A DNA stretch of 64,000 nucleotides from Bacteroidota bacterium (GTDB lineage Bacteria > Bacteroidota > Bacteroidia > Chitinophagales > Chitinophagaceae), in the NCBI GenBank assembly GCA_029558715.1, contig JAKQEA010000113.1, forward strand, positions 1 through 64,000, given 5' to 3'. The notes beneath the pieces are model-generated. The model ran no database searches, was not told the DNA's origin, and was given only the letters and a program-made list of their open reading frames with translations. Positions 59,546 to 64,000 of the stretch are shown piece by piece; the first letter of the stretch is position 1, and the number at the start of each line of letters is the position of its first letter. The position numbers and the translations under genes were made by a program.

Positions 59546-60538
59546 TTAAAGGAGTTCATAAGCAGTCCTGATCTTACTGCGCAACTCTTCTTTTAACTGG
59601 TTGCCGGCGAAACAATGTGTCACTGCTTCCATACTACACTTTAAATAATGTTCCTTATTCCAGTTAAATGTTTCCTCCAGTATTGAATATTCACGGGACA
59701 AAGTGGTGGGAGTTACTGTTCTTGCATCAGTATTGATACTCATAGATACACCATGCCGGTAAATTTTGTCTGCCGCATGCTGTCCGATGGTCTCATAAAT
59801 ATTTGTCTGTATATTGCTGGTAGGGCAAACTTCCAGGTGAATATTTTTATTTTTCAGAAAATCAAGCAATTTTTCATCTTCTGCACTCCTTACACCATGG
59901 CCGATCCTGGAAGGATGAAAATGCTGTAACGTTTCCCATACACTTTCAGGCCCTTTGGCTTCACCGGCATGCGCTGTGCAGGGAATACTATTTTCAATGG
60001 CAAATTGAAATGCCTGCACATGACTGTCAATAGGGAAGCCGGCTTCATCTCCGGCAATATCAAATGCCACTACATGAGTTCCTTTAAATTGTTTTACCAG
60101 CTCAACAGTTTCCATGCTCTGCTCTTCATAATAATGCCGTAGCGTACATAAAATAATACCTGCCTGTACTCCTGTTCGTTGAATTCCTTCAGCAACTGCC
60201 TCATTAACTGCCTGTACTACTTCTGTTGGCGTTAATCCTTTTGCAATATGCAACAGCGGCGCAAACCGTATCTCTGCATAAATCACATTATCAGCTTTCA
60301 GCTGATCAAAAAGATCTAATGTAACCAGCCGCAATTGTTCTTTTGTTTGCATCAGCTCAAAGCCCTTCACTGCACGGGTAATATAATCAGCAAGGTCTGT
60401 ACACCTGGGCGGAGCAATAAAAGACTGCTGGTATTCTTCAAAAGTAATGGCAGGATCAAGCTGCTGCACCACTTTGTAGCTAAGGCTGCAGTCGAGGTGA
60501 AGGTGTAATTCTATTTTTGGCAGTTTTTGATAATCCAT
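59546..60538 (-). CDS. add: adenosine deaminase
   Basis: The 330-residue amidohydrolase has IELHLHLDCSLS (zinc-binding His-x-His), the HAGE motif in TAHAGEAKGP, LEVCPTSNIQT and MSINTDARTV. It deaminates adenosine or a modified adenine nucleoside to inosine-type products. The D-A-R-T variant of the last motif is common in Bacteroidota members. HAD gene adjacent. Confidence 0.9.
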   Translation of the reverse strand: MDYQKLPKIELHLHLDCSLSYKVVQQLDPAITFEEYQQSFIAPPRCTDLADYITRAVKGFELMQTKEQLRLVTLDLFDQLKADNVIYAEIRFAPLLHIAKGLTPTEVVQAVNEAVAEGIQRTGVQAGIILCTLRHYYEEQSMETVELVKQFKGTHVVAFDIAGDEAGFPIDSHVQAFQFAIENSIPCTAHAGEAKGPESVWETLQHFHPSRIGHGVRSAEDEKLLDFLKNKNIHLEVCPTSNIQTNIYETIGQHAADKIYRHGVSMSINTDARTVTPTTLSREYSILEETFNWNKEHYLKCSMEAVTHCFAGNQLKEELRSKIRTAYELL

Positions 60539-60575
60539 AACACAGTGAAAAGAACAACAAAATAAATGGAAATAA

Positions 60576-61265
60576 TCAGGAAAGTAAATCGGGCAGGATA
60601 TCTTTTATTGTTTCTGCCCGGCGAAAATTAATGTGTTCAATTGTTTGTTCTGTTTTTTCATGCGCCCAGGTGATATGGTAAGGAATGTGCACCGCATGGC
60701 CACCTATAGCCAGCACCGGCATGACATCTGATTTGAGAGAATTACCGATCATTAAAAACTCTCCTGGATCTATATCAAGATGACGGATCAATTTATCATA
60801 ATCCGCTTCCTGCTTATCACTCATGATCTCAATATGATGGAAATAATGCTCCAGTCCTGATTTTTTGAGTTTTCTCTCCTGGTCAAGCAGGTCGCCTTTT
60901 GTAGCTACTACTAACCGGTATTTCTTTTTCAGCAGGTGCAACGCCTCTTCCATTCCATCCAGAAGCTCAATAGGTTTTCCCAACAGGTCTTTTCCGTACT
61001 GAATTGCCTTTTCGATAATACTTTGCGGAACTGTATTATTGGAAACTCTCATAGCAGTTTCGATCATAGAAAGCATAAATCCTTTTACACCATAACCATA
61101 TAAAGCAAGATTCTGCATTTCAGTTTTAAACAATTCCTGGGAGATGCTGTGATGTGGCAGATAATCTTCCAGCAAGGAACAAAATTTCTCTTCCGTCTCC
61201 CGGAAATAGGGTTCATTCACCCACAAGGTGTCATCAGCATCAAAAGCTATTACTTTGAGTGGCAT
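60576..61265 (-). CDS. HAD-family hydrolase
   Basis: Motif I VIAFDADDTLW with the two aspartates, the motif II region VATKGDL, and motif IV MIGNSLKSDV mark a HAD phosphatase of 229 residues with a helical cap. The substrate is unknown. It is 22 bases after lptB on the same strand and precedes the adenosine deaminase gene by 37 bases. Confidence 0.9.
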   Translation of the reverse strand: MPLKVIAFDADDTLWVNEPYFRETEEKFCSLLEDYLPHHSISQELFKTEMQNLALYGYGVKGFMLSMIETAMRVSNNTVPQSIIEKAIQYGKDLLGKPIELLDGMEEALHLLKKKYRLVVATKGDLLDQERKLKKSGLEHYFHHIEIMSDKQEADYDKLIRHLDIDPGEFLMIGNSLKSDVMPVLAIGGHAVHIPYHITWAHEKTEQTIEHINFRRAETIKDILPDLLS

Positions 61266-61287
61266 AAAAGAGCCGGTATAAAGAAAT

Positions 61288-62073
61288 TTATTCCTCTTTT
61301 TGTTTTTCCAATGAATTTATTGCTTCTTCATGAAGCCAATCCTTTCTCTTCAGTTCAAAATTTCTTCCAAGATATAGTTTTCTCACCTGGTCATCAGCTG
61401 CCAGTTCTTCAGCCGTACCATGTTTAAAAATTTTCCCTTCGATCAGCAGGTAGGCTCTGTCGCAGATAGAAAGTGTTTCGGTAACGTTATGGTCGGTGAT
61501 CAGGATACCTATGTTCTTATATTTCAACTTAGCTACTATAGCTTGTATATCTTCTACTGCTATCGGGTCGATGCCGGCAAAAGGTTCATCCAGTAAAATA
61601 AATTTGGGGTCTACGGAAAGTGCCCGGGCTATTTCTGTACGTCTTCTTTCCCCCCCGCTCAATACATCTCCATTGCTTTTACGAACATGCTGCAGGCGGA
61701 ATTCATTCAGCAATGATTCCAGTTTATCCTTTTGCTGCTGCCGGCTGAGCTTAGTCATTTCCAGTATAGCTGCTATATTATCTTCTACACTGAGTTTACG
61801 AAAAACTGATGCTTCCTGCGGCAGGTAGCCAATACCCATTTGTGCCCTTTTATACATCGGGAGCGACGTAATATCCTGTTCATTCAAAAAAACTCTGCCT
61901 TCATCTGGTTTTACCAACCCTACTACCTGGTAAAATGAGGTCGTTTTACCTGCTCCATTCGGGCCCAGAAGCCCTACGATCTCCCCTTGCTTTACATTAA
62001 ATGAAACATGGTTAACAACCGTTCGGCTGCCATACTTCTTTACCAGGTTTTGTGTGCGGATGGTAATGGACAT
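61288..62073 (-). CDS. lptB: LPS export ABC transporter ATP-binding protein
   Basis: The 261 residues have Walker [11 protein letters not shown], signature [15 protein letters not shown], Walker [15 protein letters not shown] and [10 protein letters not shown] with the switch histidine. LptB powers lipopolysaccharide extraction with LptF and LptG, which are not in the window. C-terminal tail of about 20 residues is charged. The gene is divergent from metF. Confidence 0.92.
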   Translation of the reverse strand: MSITIRTQNLVKKYGSRTVVNHVSFNVKQGEIVGLLGPNGAGKTTSFYQVVGLVKPDEGRVFLNEQDITSLPMYKRAQMGIGYLPQEASVFRKLSVEDNIAAILEMTKLSRQQQKDKLESLLNEFRLQHVRKSNGDVLSGGERRRTEIARALSVDPKFILLDEPFAGIDPIAVEDIQAIVAKLKYKNIGILITDHNVTETLSICDRAYLLIEGKIFKHGTAEELAADDQVRKLYLGRNFELKRKDWLHEEAINSLEKQKEE

Positions 62074-62145
62074 ACAGCAAAAATAAGGCTTGAGGCCTGA
62101 TTCAATTGTATTTTAAGATTTCATTACTATATGGTACAGCTATAT

Positions 62146-62153
62146 TAGTTTTG
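62146..62153 (+). promoter_or_regulatory. -7 element of metF, leaderless
   Basis: TAGTTTTG matches TAnnTTTG exactly and ends seven bases before the metF ATG. Confidence 0.5.
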
Positions 62154-62160
62154 CAACCTT

Positions 62161-63111
62161 ATGAAAGTAACCGACCATATCGCCCAGGCTAAAAGTACCC
62201 TCATTTCATTTGAAGTCTTACCTCCTTTGAAAGGAAAGGGTATTGAAGCCCTATACAAGCATCTTGATCCGCTGATGGAATTCAAGCCCTCTTTTATTAA
62301 TGTCACTTATCACCGGAGTGAGCATGTTTTCAAAAAAAGGGTGGATGGAAGTTTTGAAAAAGTAGTAGTAAGGAAAAGGCCCGGTACTGAAAGTATTTGT
62401 GCCGCTATCATGAACAAATACAATGTAGATACCGTTCCCCATCTTATCTGTGGTGGTTTTAGTATCAATGAAACAGAAGATGCACTGATCAATCTCCGCT
62501 ACCTGGGGATTGATAATGTACTGGTACTACGGGGTGATGCTGCCAAAAACGAAACCGCTTTTGAACCAGAACCCGGTGGCCATAAATATGCCAGCGATCT
62601 GCTAAAGCAGGTGGTAAACCTGAATGCGGGTATTTACCTTGAGGATGAATTAAAAGGAACACATAAAACAGAGTTTTGTATAGGCGTAGCCGGCTATCCG
62701 GAAAAACATTTTGAATCGCCAAACATGGAAACCGATCTGCAGTACCTGAAACAAAAAATCGAATTGGGGGCCGACTATATCATTACCCAGATGTTCTTCG
62801 ATAATGCCAAATTCCATGCATTTGTAAAAGCCTGCCGTGATATTGGCATTACCGTTCCCATCATTCCCGGATTAAAACCTATCTATTCCAAAAAACAACT
62901 CACTGTTTTACCCAAGACCTTTCATATTGATCTGCCTACTGATCTTTCCAACGAAATACTTCGCTGCAAAACAGATGAAGAGGTAGAAAAAGTGGGTACA
63001 AAATGGCTGCTGATGCAATCAAAAGAATTAAAAAAAGCAGGTGTTCCTGTTTTACATTATTATACGCTTGGCAGACCGCTGGTTGTGGCCAATGTGGTGA
63101 AGGAATTATAA
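62161..63111 (+). CDS. metF: methylenetetrahydrofolate reductase
   Basis: The 316-residue TIM-barrel flavoprotein has SFEVLPPLKGKG, NVTYHRSEH, LVLRGDAAKNE and VAGYPEKHFESP, with ADYIITQMFFD. It reduces 5,10-methylene-tetrahydrofolate to the 5-methyl form for methionine synthesis. Length and motifs are those of bacterial MetF. A terminator-like hairpin follows the stop and is shared with the convergent gene. Confidence 0.94.
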   Translation: MKVTDHIAQAKSTLISFEVLPPLKGKGIEALYKHLDPLMEFKPSFINVTYHRSEHVFKKRVDGSFEKVVVRKRPGTESICAAIMNKYNVDTVPHLICGGFSINETEDALINLRYLGIDNVLVLRGDAAKNETAFEPEPGGHKYASDLLKQVVNLNAGIYLEDELKGTHKTEFCIGVAGYPEKHFESPNMETDLQYLKQKIELGADYIITQMFFDNAKFHAFVKACRDIGITVPIIPGLKPIYSKKQLTVLPKTFHIDLPTDLSNEILRCKTDEEVEKVGTKWLLMQSKELKKAGVPVLHYYTLGRPLVVANVVKEL

Positions 63112-63143
63112 AAAGGTTCTGCTCAAACATCAGAACCTTTTAA
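63111..63143. terminator. bidirectional terminator between metF and the isomerase gene
   Basis: AAAAGGTTCTG (63111-63121) pairs with CAGAACCTTTT (63131-63141), 11 bp perfect, with A and T runs on both sides. Confidence 0.88.
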
Positions 63144-63155
63144 TACGAAGCTGAT

Positions 63156-64000
63156 CTATTTAGATATCTCATTCAATACTTTCTGATCAATCACCACAGG
63201 ATATTTTTTTCTTAGTGCTTCATCCCATTGCTTTTCCAGTTCAACCTGGTAATCATTTATCACTAACCCCTTGGCCTCGTTAAAACTGCGGGGTGAAGGT
63301 TGGGGATAGGAGTTAACGACATAAGCAAAGGATGCTGTATTGTCTGTATTATTCAATACCGGTGAGGTAAGCATACCGGCTTTAGGTACCATTTTATTCA
63401 AATTAGGTATCTGGCTCCATTCATACCGGGAAGAATCGGCCAGCACTTTTTCAGAATACATGTCCACTATTTTTTTCCAGTCAGCAGGATTTGTCTTTAT
63501 TTTTTCATACACCGTTTTGGCGATCGACTGGTCGGAGCAGAAGAAGATCACTACATCAGCACTTTGCTTCCAGGTATATTCTTTTTTATTTTTATTATAC
63601 AATGCCAGCAAAGCAACGGTATCAGCCTGTGCCTTATTCCACACTTCCTGCTGCATGATTTCGAAAAATAGATTACCGTCTTTAAACTCTGCCATCTGGT
63701 AACGAAACTCATCATTAAAATCTTCCAGGTATTTTTTATAGTATTCCGTCATGGAATACTGTATCCATTCTTCTCTTACCTGACTATGCGGTTTAGCACC
63801 GGTACCATCTTGCCTGAAACGGTACAGCGTAGCATATTTTATCCATGCAGCTGCATCATACAGCTCATTTCCTATGGAAAATAGTGTGGTGAAAGAATTG
63901 ATGGTTTTTCCAATTTCTCTCATTGGCCTGCGATCGAGCAAACTGTCGGCCATTGCCCACAGGGCATCATCATTGTAAGGAAATATTTTTACCCCTGCCT
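63156..64000 (-). CDS. periplasmic peptidyl-prolyl isomerase-like protein (C-terminal part)
   Basis: The frame is open to the end of the window, so the N terminus lies beyond it. The visible 281 residues have a helical linker and the end SFNEAKGLVINDYQVELEKQ followed by a KKYPV segment, as in SurA/PpiD-like chaperones of Bacteroidota that carry parvulin domains. The parvulin part is probably further upstream or degenerate. It would help fold outer-membrane proteins in the periplasm. Confidence 0.7.
   Translation of the reverse strand, partial: AGVKIFPYNDDALWAMADSLLDRRPMREIGKTINSFTTLFSIGNELYDAAAWIKYATLYRFRQDGTGAKPHSQVREEWIQYSMTEYYKKYLEDFNDEFRYQMAEFKDGNLFFEIMQQEVWNKAQADTVALLALYNKNKKEYTWKQSADVVIFFCSDQSIAKTVYEKIKTNPADWKKIVDMYSEKVLADSSRYEWSQIPNLNKMVPKAGMLTSPVLNNTDNTASFAYVVNSYPQPSPRSFNEAKGLVINDYQVELEKQWDEALRKKYPVVIDQKVLNEISK

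Noticed and set aside
1-64000. tRNA, rRNA, CRISPR array or prophage
   Set aside because: No cloverleaf, ribosomal RNA segment, regular spacer-repeat pattern, integrase or phage structural gene was seen in any intergenic stretch or frame.

Overview
The window reads as a stretch of chromosome from a Bacteroidota bacterium, most likely a member of the Chitinophagaceae. This rests on gliding genes gldH and gldC, a type IX secretion (T9SS) sorting-domain protein, a PorG-like protein, BatD, a DUF4290 protein, LytTR/LytS signalling, and promoters of the Bacteroidota type (TTG, about 19 bases, TAnnTTTG) where Shine-Dalgarno sites are mostly absent. The family-level placement is inference. The window is almost fully coding, with about 70 genes. 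It starts inside a 3-hydroxyacyl-CoA dehydrogenase gene and ends inside a periplasmic peptidyl-prolyl isomerase gene. I saw no rRNA, tRNA, CRISPR array or insertion sequence.

Layout. 1-7.4 kb: acyl-CoA dehydrogenase end, an epimerase, an LpxD-like acyltransferase, a 620-base intergenic region with a candidate small RNA, then yicC, gldH and a two-component pair. 7.4-15.2 kb: BatD, an SDR, a YjjG-type phosphatase, and a phospholipid block (CPBP protease, CdsA, outer-membrane protein, PS decarboxylase), then dusB. 15.2-20 kb: small unknown genes, glutathione peroxidase, aldehyde dehydrogenase, TadA and superoxide dismutase. 20-32 kb: an envelope and core block on the minus strand: LuxR-type regulator, yidD-rnpA-rpmH, murI, two OmpH/Skp chaperones, bamA, uppS, a DUF2541-like protein, porG, nadK and a second Omp85 protein. 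32-39.5 kb: alpha/beta hydrolase, CvpA, YqeY, GldC, glycosyltransferase, T9SS cargo, DUF4290, and MurA with Asp at the usual catalytic Cys. 39.5-44.3 kb: cupin, DUF1080, AlkA-like glycosylase, a LytTR/LytS pair and a fasciclin lipoprotein.

Accessory genes sit in two places. At 44.4-45.9 kb, directly behind cysS, lies a restriction-modification pair closely resembling EcoRV (predicted site GATATC). At 55.1-56.7 kb lies an AAA ATPase fused to a DUF4435/TOPRIM-like domain. That is the domain pair of the PARIS anti-phage system in one polypeptide, and it sits in a tight gene row with fabG and a macro-domain protein. The remaining region, 47.6-64 kb, holds PaaZ and an enoyl-CoA hydratase (phenylacetate-type catabolism), a second AlkA-like glycosylase, a sugar dehydrogenase-like propeller, a GH3-family protein, adenosine deaminase, LptB and MetF.

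Regulatory structure is unusually readable. There are exact TAnnTTTG boxes 4-9 bases before several start codons (leaderless mRNAs), terminator-like hairpins abutting the start codons of uppS and rnpA, intrinsic terminators between successive envelope genes, and three repeats spaced by exactly 21 bp before the fasciclin gene beside the LytTR regulator.
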